A stretch of DNA of 64,000 nucleotides from Leptodontidium sp. MPI-SDFR-AT-0119 (Eukaryota > Ascomycota > Leotiomycetes > Helotiales > Leptodontidiaceae). Each line of letters begins with the position of its first letter. The stretch's first letter is position 1. Below the pieces are notes generated by a model. It did no database searches and was not told where the DNA came from. It worked only from the letters and a program-made list of their open reading frames with translations. A program made the position numbers and the translations under genes. Of the stretch, positions 28,171-39,224 are shown piece after piece. The DNA lies in contig JAHLEZ010000006.1 in the NCBI GenBank assembly GCA_020726505.1, positions 1,860,001 to 1,924,000 on the forward strand, written 5' to 3'.

Positions 28171-29826
28171 TCACGACGCATGCGGAATCCTCTCCCACGG
28201 CCTCTCCCTCTCCCTTTCCCTATCCAAATCCCTCTCCCTCTCTCTAGCATGCACCTGCTCTCCAAAATCACTCTCCACATCCGACGCGCCATCCCTACTC
28301 CTCTCCGTAACTTTGAACTCCGTCTTCTTCAATATCCCTCCTCCACCTCCCATACCATTAAACTCCAATTCTCCTTCCCCACCTTTCTTATCCCCCGGGA
28401 AAAACACCAATTCCTCCTCACTACTCTCGGGGTCCCCCCTCTTCCTCCCCTCCCGATTCTTACTCCCTCCCGTGCCACCAATCGTAACAAGTTCCGACGG
28501 CGCTTGAGATCCAGACTGGCCTTTCCCGTTATTGTTGTATGGGCCAGAGGAGCCTCCGGCGCGGGTACGGCTCCGGTTGAAGAATGCGAATTGCCGGGAG
28601 AGGAGGGAGCGCAGGGGGGGAAGGCAGATGCAGATTACGCCCACGTTGATCTCGATTATGGACCAGAAACCGGAGTTTATGTCGTCTGTTTGGGGGTGGG
28701 GGTTAGTGTGTGTGGATTTTGGGAGGGGGGAAAGAGAGGGGGGAGGGAAGGGGGAGGGAGGGATGTACAGGTTGTATCTGGGTTCTTTGCGGATTTGAGG
28801 GCGAAGAATCGCATTATACTCGTGAATGTGACGCTAGATCAACTTCGTCAGCATTTCCATCTCAAACTCTACATATACAAATCCACAAAAATTAGAGATT
28901 CAGAAGGAGGGGGAGGAAGAAAGAGGCAACACTCACAAAAACCCTAACCCAAAAACCCCATACAGCAAAAACTTCTCCCTCACATCCCTCTGCAGTTTAT
29001 ACACCATATGCATAGGCAACATCAGGATCAGGAAATCCGTCACGATGCTAAACACGGCATTGGTGTACCACGCATCGACCAAATTGTAGCAATGGCCTGG
29101 CTTCTTCTTGTTCCATGCCTTGTCGACGGGGATGCATTGGAAGACTCCCGCGATAGTTGTCGCGATTGCGAAGAGTGCTACGATGGTGAGCAGGCTGAAG
29201 ATCAGGATCCGGTAGATGCGATGCGGCATGATGCGGAGGTAGAGAAGAAGGATTGAGGCTTTGTTTAGGGCCACGGAGAGTTTGTAGGTTATTTGGAAGA
29301 TGTAGTGGAGCTGGTTTTTTAAGTCAGGTTGAGAGGTTTGAGGGGGTTTGAGACACTTCGAGGGAGGGAAGAGGAGAGGGGAGATGTGAGCTTACGATTA
29401 GACATATTTGAATCTGTCGCGGTAAGAGGTTCTTCTTGTGACGTCCCCAGCCGTGGGGAAATGCTATCTGAAGTTAGTAAATATTCTCACATAAACATAT
29501 GTTTCTGAGTCTTCGCTTTATGACTTACCAGCAAGTGTCACACTATTGCAATTCATTGTGAATATCTAGAGAAAGTACACATTAGTCTAGATTCTATAAA
29601 CTCAGTTGAGGTCTCTCGGGGGGTTTGAGGGCGTGGATTTGAATTGACTCGAATGAACTTGACTTACAAAAGCAGCCAACGCAGCCCAATCATCCTTCCC
29701 CAACTGCTTGGATGTAATCCTACTCAGGAAGCGAGCGAATATAAATGTTGGCGTCAGGCAGAGAAAGATGATAACAGCCCTCTTCTCAAAATCTCCATGG
29801 TGGAGATCAGAGTTGTCGACGACCAT
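28171..29826 (-). CDS. PTH11-like integral membrane protein (fungal rhodopsin-fold domain)
   Basis: Six exons can be placed exactly by splice sites and frame: 29668-29826, 29529-29565 (37 bp), 29396-29463, 28937-29310, 28769-28833 and 28171-28685. They give 405 residues. The seven-helix fungal rhodopsin-like domain shows FARFLSRI plus KDDWAALAAF, a GWGRHKKNL loop, LNKASILLLYLRI, the conserved Cys in FQCIPVDKAWN with GHCYN, then VFSIVTDFLILMLPMHMVYK and the C-terminal WSIIEINVGVICICLPPLR. The tail is disordered, Gly/Ser-rich, then ends in Arg/Glu/Asp repeats (RERERDLDRERERERPWE). PTH11-type proteins are plasma-membrane GPCR-like receptors linked to surface sensing and pathogenicity in some fungi; ligands are mostly unknown. 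No N-terminal CFEM domain is present. Confidence 0.9.
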
Positions 29827-31843
29827 GATGCCGTTGACCGATGGCGTGTATCGAAACGGACCGATCGCAGGGCGAGGTCAGTATCGCTTCACTTGAGTTG
29901 AGTTCACTTCACTTCCCTTTACTGGGAGGGAGGCGAACCGTAAACACGTTGTATTGCAGATCCGGGCGAAGGTAGCGAAGGAACGGGACGGACAGCGGGG
30001 GGCGTTCATATCATATCATATCACATCACATACTGTACACATGTGGATTCCCCATGTCTGTCTGCAAGTTCGGTAAGGCGTTGTATGCTGAAGCCTCGCT
30101 AGTTCCGATTAAGAGATTCAAGGATTCTTGGAGAGATGTTTCTTTCAAGTTTGCAGGACTTTTGCTCCGGAAAAGATGCGGTTTGGTTCTAGTTCAAACC
30201 TTGAAATGTTCATGGGTGTACTCGGGGGAGAAGAGAACGAGGGGGCAGGGCTGGGATGATGAGGACTCCGTACATGGGGATTTCGACATGACAGCCATCA
30301 ACCAGGATTCAAGTTCCAGCTACTCGTATGTTGCGCACCTCAGTGCAGAATGGAAGGACCAAGGCAGAAATACGCTGGCATTTCAGGGACGGATCCCTGA
30401 GGCCAAGCGAAGAAGCCCTGTCTTGAACGTGCTCGTTCAAGAAGGGGTGGGAATTTCCCTTGCTTGTAAAAACAATTTGGCCGGGTTGTGATCGAGGCAC
30501 ATATGGTACATCCTGGTACATAACTCCGTCCGAGTACCGTGGCGGGCAGGCAATCAATCTGCGGATGCAAGTTTGATGGGGCCCGGGGTAGGATTGTATT
30601 TACCCAGCCGAAGGGGGCCTTGGGGATATTTCGTCCTTTAACTTCTTTATGCTCAATTCCTGAGAGTTCCTCATATAGAATCTGATGTGTTCGTTGTTTC
30701 GTTTATTGTATTTTGACCTTCGGTTCCTGGGTAGTTGCGAGGAGCTCGCAAGCGATCTGGATCGCATTTTACGCGAGCTGTTGAGTTTCTTTCAACTCGT
30801 AGATACCTGACAGTGGTCTGTCTGACGTGTCCAAAGTTTCACGCAACGGAACATGCTCGCCTCAACTCTCCCCTCCTCCCCTCCCCTCCTCCTCTCCTCT
30901 TCTATTATCAACCAAGCGATCAATGGTCGCCTAAATCTCGACCCCAAATCCTTCACGAAGTCCAGATCTCGGACTTCGGATCAACAGGCCTGCACAGCCG
31001 AAAACAGCAGGTGGGAATAAGCCTGTCAGCGGGCCACCCCAGCCCCTTTCAAGGGGGAAGAATGGTAACTCCAGTGCCCAGGATGATACTTTGGTACATG
31101 CCCGAATAATCTGACCTTTCTTGTCTGTGCGGAGCACTAGAAGATTCCACTTTGCAAGGGAAATCAACTAATGAGCCAATTCGCTTTATTCTTTTCCGTC
31201 TGTAACTGGTAAAATCTGGGTCATGTAGCACAGACAGAAAAGGTTAGATTATTGCCCTTGATACGAAGTAGACTTGGCGAAAAAAGGCTTCTGGGCAACC
31301 ATTCGCTCGGCTGGCGGGAGAACATCTCGTTGCCAGGAACGTCGCCGTTGAAGATCTCCGAGATATCGGGTCAATGACCCGAATGGATGAATTGGTGCAT
31401 ATGAAGGAGTTGAATCCTGGTGTAGTGTACAATTAAAGTTTCTTTTTCTCTGGTTCCCTCGCTTCTCTTTCGTTCTTTCTTGCTCAGATTGTCCGCCAAT
31501 GATTTAGAGTTTGAGATTCAGATGCACGCCGCTGATTTGAGATGACGTGCGACACGAGGGTTCCGGAGAGAGACATTTGAAGGGATGGGTAATGTCATTT
31601 TGGTGTGTGTTTGCTTCAGGGCATTGTCCTTCAATCTTAGATTTCAACAGTTGTTCTGGTTGAGCATTGCGCGTTCATTTCCCTTTTTGTCCGCTGCTGG
31701 ATATAAGAATCAAACTGAAAGTTAGAGTTCAGGAGACCATGTCGCAGCTTCTTCAGCGACTACAGGCCTCGGTTAACATTAAAAAGTTTACTTTGGTGTT
31801 TCTTGAAGGATATGTACAACCGAACTCTCTAGATCCATACAAA
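29827..31843. other. Gene-poor stretch
   Basis: The promoter of the PTH11-like gene is followed by about 1.8 kb without a convincing gene. A CATATCATAT-type short repeat lies at about 30,009-30,028, and a C/T-rich tract at about 30,865-30,905 that may be a promoter element. Open frames on both strands overlap and show no family features. Confidence 0.45.
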
Positions 31844-32839
31844 TCAGGGCAACCAATTCAACAGTGCAGCATGGAATGATGCCGGATCTTGGATCTGGGG
31901 AGCATGACCAAGTAGAGGGAAAGCAACTAGAGTACACCCAGGAATTTGTGCTGCAACCTTTGGACCCAGAACATCGTAATGGCCCAACAGTGGCTTGATG
32001 TCTGCTGGCGCCCATTTGCTTCCAATAGCCGTGGTGTCCTTGTCGCCAACGATGAGCAAAGATGGCATCTTAAGGTTGGGAAGTTCGTCGATGACGGGTT
32101 GAGTGAAAACCATATCTGTTGTCATCGCCATGTTCCAAGCAAAGTGATCGCCCAATGTCCCATTGTAGATACTAAAGAGCATATTGACCCAGACGTTGTA
32201 TGATGGGTCCCAAGTTCCGGCATAGTAGGTGCTTTGTTGATACGACTTCAGACTGGCGAAAGTGGTGGCGAGTTCCGAAGTGTAGGAAAGATCTGGAGAT
32301 TGATATGGGACACCAAGCTCGAACCAGTTCTCGAGACCGAGAGGGTCAACCATCACCAAACGGTAAGTTTGAGATGGATACATGAGAGCATATCGTGCTG
32401 AGAGCATGCCTCCCATCGAATGCCCCATAATAGTGGCATTTGTAACACCAATGCTGTTCAGGAGACCATTCGTGTTTTGAGCAAGAGCAAACAGAGTGAA
32501 TTGATACTCAGATGGCTTTGTTGATTTGCAGAACCCGATCTGATCGGGCACGATTACTCGGTACCCGTCGTTAACGAGAACCTTGATCGTGGCATTCCAG
32601 GTGGCGCCACAGAAGTTCTTTCCGTGGAGAAGAACGATATTGCCTTTGGGTGTTCCGGCTGGCGAGATATCCATGTAGGACATGGTGAGCTGTTTCCGCT
32701 GCGAAACGAACCGGTAGCTCTTGACTGGATAGGGGTAAACAAAGTCCAGTCCATTGGCAGAGTCTCCGCGTTTCGATACTAGTGCAGTCGCGCACGATGC
32801 GACGCCGAGCAGAGCGAGGAGGGACGTAAAGAGCTTCAT
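31844..32839 (-). CDS. Secreted alpha/beta-hydrolase
   Basis: A single exon of 331 residues. A signal peptide (KLFTSLLALLGVASCATA) is followed by the alpha/beta-hydrolase fold. The oxyanion strand is GNIVLLHGKNFCGATW (about 67-81), the nucleophile elbow is GHSMGG with Ser141, an acidic residue sits in LLIVGDKDTT (Asp266 or Asp268), and the catalytic His312 is in LLGHAPQ. The triad is complete and the length is usual for the family. The closest functional types are single-domain esterase/lipase or haloperoxidase-like hydrolases; the substrate cannot be read from the sequence. With the signal peptide and several N-x-T/S sites (WNAT, TNAT, YNGT) it is probably a secreted glycoprotein used for nutrition or detoxification. 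Confidence 0.9.
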   Translation of the reverse strand: MKLFTSLLALLGVASCATALVSKRGDSANGLDFVYPYPVKSYRFVSQRKQLTMSYMDISPAGTPKGNIVLLHGKNFCGATWNATIKVLVNDGYRVIVPDQIGFCKSTKPSEYQFTLFALAQNTNGLLNSIGVTNATIMGHSMGGMLSARYALMYPSQTYRLVMVDPLGLENWFELGVPYQSPDLSYTSELATTFASLKSYQQSTYYAGTWDPSYNVWVNMLFSIYNGTLGDHFAWNMAMTTDMVFTQPVIDELPNLKMPSLLIVGDKDTTAIGSKWAPADIKPLLGHYDVLGPKVAAQIPGCTLVAFPLLGHAPQIQDPASFHAALLNWLP

Positions 32840-34160
32840 GATCGTGCCGTTTTGAGTGCCGCAGCGAAACCGAGGAATCCCTTGATTGACTTTGAGAAAA
32901 AGGCGCGTTAGCTGAAAGTTCTAAAGTACGCGAGAACTGCGGAATAACTCACCTGGTTTGATGTGGCTGGCTGTTTGGTCCCAGTTGCTGCGGATGAGAA
33001 GCAGGAGTTCGAAGAAGGGGGGACCAGGGAATTAAATGTAGCCGGTTTAACGGTCATGGGTATTGAGATTAGCATGCACATACATGGTTATGGATTGTTG
33101 TAGGTTGGTACTAGTGCATTTTAAACGAGAGGATTGGCCCGGAGGATGTGGGACGAATGTTGGCGATGCGATGAAGCTGTACAGCTGCACCTATATTTTT
33201 GGTGAAAGAAGGTCACATACTCAGTAGGAGTCCAGCACAGAGTCTCGTAGACATTTCCTATTAAGATGTTGAAAATTTTTTTTTTTTTCAAAACATCGAG
33301 ACGATGAGAATGGCCACGATTGAAAGCGAACCCCACCCCCGCTCAAGGGATTGAGGAACGCACCATCCGAAGCCCCCACTTACTACTCCCGCCACGAGCA
33401 CGCTGCAGCAGAGCCAGGTTGTTAAGAGGTGCCAAGCAGCACTGTTCGGAGTCGAAGCCTTCTTAAGAATCGCCAAGTAGTCTTCGACTGCTCTTTTGCT
33501 TTTTGACTTTATCGCTGACGCGTGCATCTCATCTTTTCGATATCCTCAGGTTTCCCACCTTCCCGAACGGAATTGTTTTCATTGATAAGCTGGAACGAGT
33601 TAGGAAAAATGGAAATTGATCTGACGTTTAGTTCGAGGTCGATACTTTTCTGTCATAGAAAGCGGTTGGGTTATGTTCAATTGGGAGAGGAAGTGGCACT
33701 TTGTGGTGGGGATCGCTAGATGTCGGGACCGAGAAAAACTTTGTTTTGTGTTTGGATTCGAAAAAGCGACATTGTTCACTTAAAATCGTCTAACAAAAGC
33801 CATATCGATGCGTGAGGCTGTTTACACAGTCGTAAGCGGATATTCCATGAGGAAGGGCACAAGAACCGAGGTAGTCCCCCTAAATTTTTCTCGCTTAGCT
33901 TTGTTTATTATCCCGCAGAGCATTTGTCCACTTCAATCAATCGTTAGTGTCATCTCAACCTCAGCGATAGAAAGATCCTCCGATTTACTGAGTCATCGTT
34001 CTTGAGCTTCACACCTTTTTACTTCTCAGCTGCATGGCATTGGTGCAGGAAACGGGGGCTTCACTCTGCCCACCTTATCTTTGCGCTTGACGAGTCTAAA
34101 TCTTCAAAGTCATCTCCACAAGATTCCCTCACTCCACTTCTCACTCCAACAAAATTCCCT
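32840..34160. other. Intergenic, with a possible small membrane-protein relic
   Basis: On the minus strand from 33,527 a frame encodes a basic start, then SAAWHLLTTWLCCSVLVAGV, a plausible membrane helix, ending at a donor-like GTAAGT. The following possible exons (near 33,240 and 33,180) give only short unlike pieces. This may be a relic of a small fungal membrane protein family. The rest has no gene signal. A poly-T run is at about 33,276-33,288. Confidence 0.25.
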
Positions 34161-36280
34161 CTACCTTTGGGCTTGCATCAAAAAACTCTCCCCCCATTCC
34201 GTGATACCATCAACATAAGCCTCGCTAACCAGTATATGAGACATCCTTCCATCCCTTAGGGAAGTCTCTCGAATGACAAACGGGGTTTGAGCTCCGAGAA
34301 AAATAGCCATTTTGACTCCAGGAGCAATGAATTCCGGGCCAAGCCCTACCCAGCCGGACACTGTACGAAAACCCCGTCTCTTATACGTCCAATTCATTAT
34401 GCGATGAAAATAGTAGCCTGACCCATGCTTCATTGTCTCATCGGCAGTCTCTTGATGGGAGCTCAGCATAGTCTCTACGGCCTACTCAGTCAGTGACCTG
34501 CGCTCATCTTCCTCTGTCTTCTGGTCTTTGCTGGCAAAGGTGGAAGGCCAACTACTAGTGACCAACAGACATGCTTTCGGTCTTTTAACCAACTGCCTTG
34601 CCCTTTTGGGCTGCCTAGAACAGTTCGATGGTACATATGACGCCCTGCCCATGACTGAACTGCGTTTTTCAGCATTTTAGCCCGATATCTCAGCGGCGGA
34701 TTGAGAACACCCGCAACCCAACCAAGGATTGCGGCTCGTGTAGCCGAGTGGAGTCCATTTTGGGAAGCTCGAGAGCGTTTTTCAGAGACCCAGTCCTTGG
34801 AATCAACAACCACACCACCGAGACTCAGTCTTGGAGGGAGTGGTTCATCTTCCCAGACGTACGCAGTCGATGCTACTTGATCTTTTGAGGCGTTCCACCG
34901 GTAGAAGTCTTTATTGGAAGCAATTGTTTCATACCTGTGTGGCCTCGTCCAGTCAGGTATCCATGATCGAATTTCGGGGATATTGGTGGTGGGAGCCTGG
35001 CCACAGTAAGTCAAAACCAGAGATCTCCACGTTTTAGACAGACTATCAGAATGTCAGCAAAGACCTCAGCCGGACTCTGGGAATAGTCGATTGGAATGTC
35101 GATTTCTTTCAAATCCAATGCGAGCCCGAGGAGTGCGTAGATGTGGTCTTGACCCATTTTCGCCTGCAGCGAAGCTTGCACCGCCTCTACAAGCAGCCAT
35201 TTCAAACTGAGACGATCCCGGAGGGAGGTAAGTCGCTCCTTGTCTTCGTCCTGGCTCGATGGATCGTTTGTATCAGGTACTCGACCCTCACCTGAGCCCG
35301 GATAGCTCTCCGTCAAATCTTTCATGGTTTGCAGATGTAACCTGGTATCAAGCATAGTCCAAGGTCTATAATCAATCTTTCTGGCTGGTCTCCTAAACTT
35401 CTTCACGGATTCGTCAAATTTGTTCAAAAACGTTCCAAAAGTCACGTCACTAATTCCCTTCATGACTCTGCGCCCACACACAAATATCACTAGCTTCGCA
35501 ACAGCCAATTCTTGCAACACCCATAATCTTCCCCACCATGCTCTTGTTAGCAAAGAAGCTACCGCTTCGATTGGAAACTCCGGGATTTCCTTGCCGCTCG
35601 TGGTGACCTGAGCCTGCCCGAACATCTTCTCAAAACTCGCGACCACCACCCATTTTGTCATCGTGATCAGGATCCATATGCAGTCCAGATATCCGTTCTC
35701 TGGCCGGATTCTGGGATGATGCGGCCCGCAAGTCACAGTTCATCATTGAAATGAGTGCATCCATCGCGATATCGTTGTCGTCTGTCGAGGCTTGGGAATA
35801 CACTCGGCGCATTTGTTACACTTAATAATTCTTCTCCGTTTGATGATTTTGGTCAATAAAAATCGCGTCCACCTAGATAATTAAGTCCGCTGTCTCATGC
35901 TGAATGCCTCGAATATAACGGAGGGCACTATCCAAGCTCTCTCCTATCTAGAAGCGGCGTTCGTCGATGTACAAAGGATATGATCATGGGAAATCTATCC
36001 GAGGACCTTTTAGAAGGTTGATTTTCTTTCTCTTTGGACCGTTGTGGTCGAAAGGACTTCCCCACGTATAAGATAACGCTTCGAACTCCAGATCATCGTC
36101 CAGGGAGTTATACTCGATCGTACATTCCAGATTGTCGCGAAAACGCTCTGCAGGTTTGATTCGCAGGACTCAGATTTGGCTGCCACTTACGAGATTTCGC
36201 TCATATTTATACAGCGGCCGCTGAAGGTCTTCGTCTCGGATGTTGCTCTTTGGATCAATGTGGCGGGTGTGAAGAAAGGG
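34161..36280 (-). pseudogene. HET-domain (heterokaryon incompatibility) pseudogene
   Basis: The gene reads from about 36,275 down to 34,161. The first exon ends at KYERNL with a GTAAGT donor. The next has the HET hallmark FEALSYTWGSP (about 36,053-36,085), then SALRYIRGIQHETADLII, VDAIFIDQN and MRRVYSQAS. Further down are the RLWVLQELA block (about 35,540), IRSWIPDW near 34,960, and the C-terminal GWVGLGPEFI and LVSEAYVDGI. In-frame stops interrupt the N-terminal domain at 35,984-35,986, 35,948-35,950, 35,873-35,875, 35,822-35,824 and 35,816-35,818. There is a frame change between 35,740 and 35,640 and a one-base frameshift near 35,015. In intact HET proteins the domain triggers cell death when unlike strains fuse. 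This copy cannot make that protein. Confidence 0.85.
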
Positions 36281-36862
36281 ATGGCCCTATCCCCATGTTA
36301 GGTGTGACTCGAGAGTCCGCCATTTGTTGTAACCATACCGGAATCTCAGGCTGAAGATAAGAAGAAGGCTGGGCTTCTTCATATTGCACATTCGATGTTC
36401 ATGACTTCGTTACTAATCAATGATTGCAGGTCGAACAATGGTTGGGTACAGTTCGCAGGCAGCTGAAAACTTCTACGCCACCAATGCAACTCTGTCTGTA
36501 ACCGCCAGCCTCGCCTCACACGAACGACCACAATGTACTTTGGCATTATCTGACATTTTCGTCTCTGAACGCAGAAGAGATCAAGCGTAGCTTTCAACAA
36601 ACGCTCAAAACCTTATTAAAAAAATCCCGTCTCTCTGCCTTGGAATCCTGAAAATTTTAGAGCAGGAGAGCGCGCATTTCTTGGATGTAGAAGCCAAGCC
36701 CGACATGCGATGTGATGTGATGCACGATTCCAATATTTCAGCCTCAATTCCGTATTTGGACAGCGCCATCATGGAGGGTCCGTGTGACCTGCTCAAATGC
36801 TGCACTTCTCCCTTTCCCTCGTAACTTCATTCCCTTCTGAACCTTTTGTTTATCGCGTCTGA
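36281..36862. other. Intergenic between the HET pseudogene and the Cys-rich surface protein gene
   Basis: This is a divergent upstream region. No open frame with support is seen. Confidence 0.5.
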
Positions 36863-37713
36863 ATGCACTCAAGTCCAAAGATGCGAAATACTTTCTTTTT
36901 CCTGGCCGTGGCCTTCCACTCACTCGGCGCATTATGTCAAACAATCACCCATATAACCCAAATCTCTATCTATACCGATTTACCATCATGTCTGACCAGC
37001 GCGGTCGGTCAAGTCTATGATGGTCTCATAGCCAGCAATTGCCCGCAAACAAATCCTTCGAGCGCGGCCAGCTGCTTATGTCTCAAGACTGCGAATTCCG
37101 TCGCGATTTCCTTTTCGATGTCTATCTTGGTTCCTATCTGGTGTGGCGGCCTCGGAAGCAACGCTGGTGATCAAGAAAATCTCTCCAGTGGGTTGGCGGT
37201 GTTTTCAGAGTATTGCACTGAGGCTCTTGGCACTGGAACAGCTGGAGCGGGAGCTACGCCTGCGAGCAACACGCCTGTCGAGACGGGTGCTGGGAGAATC
37301 ACGAGTAGTGGTGAGTCGCGTTCTCATTTTGGATGCTACGTTCTTTGTTTGCAGAGCGGCTGCTTACAATCGGCGAAACGATTCGGAAGCAACCTCTTTT
37401 CCATGATTTTCGCTAACGGATTCATCCAGCTCCGACATCTGGGGCTACAAACACAAATTTAAATAGCCCAAACAATTCACCTACAACTTCCTCGTCATCT
37501 TCCTCGACTTCCTCGGGGCTTAGTCTGGGCGAGAAACTGGCGATCGGCGTTACTATTCCAGCTACACTTGCCGCCATCGTCGGCTGCTATTTTGCTTGGA
37601 GACAGCATCAAAGGGGGAAGAAGGAGACCGAAATGCGCAAAGCAGCTTTTCAACAAGCGCAGTACAGTCAAGGGCCTCCAAGCTACCAACTGGTAACACG
37701 GAATGGATACTGA
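36863..37713 (+). CDS. Secreted Cys-rich surface protein with C-terminal membrane helix (CFEM-like)
   Basis: Two exons (36863-37310 and 37430-37713) with a 119-bp intron encode 243 residues. An in-frame ATG at 36,881 could also be the start and puts the signal peptide (RNTFFFLAVAFHSLGALC) at the very N-terminus. The extracellular part has six spaced cysteines (PSCLTSAV, SNCPQ, SCLCLK, IWCGG, EYCTEA). The pattern resembles the CFEM-like domain of fungal surface proteins but with six rather than eight cysteines. A Thr/Ser-rich stalk follows (NNSPTTSSSSSSTSSG), then a helix (LAIGVTIPATLAAIVGCYFA) and a basic cytosolic tail. I infer a type I plasma-membrane protein exposed in the cell wall. The intron falls in the stalk; an earlier acceptor would give a stop. 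Confidence 0.75.
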
Positions 37714-39224
37714 AGAAAGTAAGGTTTGGTCGGGCTCACGTTGCGATAAAACGAATTGACGGTCATATGGCGAAAGCACTCAAGTTCTTTCTTGTCCGGC
37801 ACAACGAGCGTCGCAAAATCTGAATCTTGAAGGCATCGCTCAATAACGAATGCACCATGCACGACAGATTTCCCAAACATCTCTGGAATTTAAGCATGGC
37901 TGCAAGGATGTTCCAAGTCCACCACCTCCAAGAGTCAGTGGAGTTACTGGAAGTAAAGAGGAAGGGCCCAGGACTCCGTTATGGTTGATGTGAGAAAAAT
38001 TACCCTTCATTCGACCAGATTTGGGATTAGGGGATGCCTGGAGTTCCATACAACTTGGGGAGAGCCCCCGAGAAGGCCGCCTAGCGAGTTGAGGGGAAAT
38101 AGAAGGATTTTAGGACTTTTGTGTCTCAGGTCACATCACCTAATAAATATCAATGGATGGATTTCGCTTTCTTTCTATTCAAGCAGTGGCTCTGGAGGGG
38201 TCGGTATGTGGATTGCGGAGTGTTGCTATTCCCTTTAATTCGGGGCCCAATCTCCTCCTGTTCGTTGATTCGTGCTCGCCTTCTTCATTTTACTTCTCAT
38301 CTGTGGTTGCCAGATATATCCAACGTTTGGGTTGGTTGCAATCACTTGACAATTCTGGCTTATTCGAAACGTAGGTCAAGCCTTCCAGCTAAGAAATCAT
38401 CGTTAATATATACAAAGGCTTTATGGGTGTGGTTTTAATGTTGGGATTCAAGCACGACTCCCAGAATCGAGGCTTGAAAAGCTGTGGTCACGTGAATTCG
38501 CATTACACGTGCCAAAGTCTTCTTCTATCTCCCATCCATAACGCTGTGTCTAGCCAGTTTTTTATCGAATGAATTGAAAGATCTCTTTCACGGTACCTAC
38601 GCCTCGACTTTCTTCTCGTAGCCATAACTGTAGCTGTTCCAGTTGTTGAGCCAATCCGAGACTCGGCCACGTGCAGGATCAGCTCTAAGCGAACAATTCA
38701 GGAGTTCACTAAGCAAGTAAGCATGGGCTCTTAATCAGCATCTCCCGCTCAACACTCTCATCTGGCACAAATCTTACCCAGACACAACCCATAAGAAAAT
38801 GAAGGGGGCAAGTATCTTGGACCTACGAAGCTCTTGTTGGTCAACATATACCACATACCTGTCGACGCCGAGCCTCTTCTGTCACTGCGGGCCACTCAAC
38901 CCCATGGAGAAGACTCAACCTCGCCTGGGCATCCACTTGGCGCTTGTGTATCCAATTACATGCCTGACACTCATCAACTTACATAACTTCGCACTGTCCG
39001 TTTTCGGTCTTCTTTGCTTATGTACTGCACACTAAAATCTGCGATAATGCAGGTCCCGATGTCACCATCAAGTGGTATCCAAACTCTTATAACCCTTCCT
39101 AAGGACGAGATGGGCATTTCCCTGGTGCTTTCCGTTAAAGTTCAACTTTTTTCATCTGAAGAGGCCTGAGAGGAGTTCCCGAACAATACTCCACCGTCTT
39201 GAAATCGAGCCCCCCTCTTCCATA
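37714..39224. other. Intergenic, nothing identified
   Basis: Open frames at 37,981-38,438 overlap in three plus-strand frames with no family features. The last few hundred bases are the promoter and leader of the LtrA gene. Confidence 0.45.

Noticed and set aside
28180..28947. 255-codon plus-strand frame
   Set aside because: It is antisense to exons 5-6 of the PTH11-like gene; the Pro/Arg content comes from the complementary Gly/Arg/Glu repeats.
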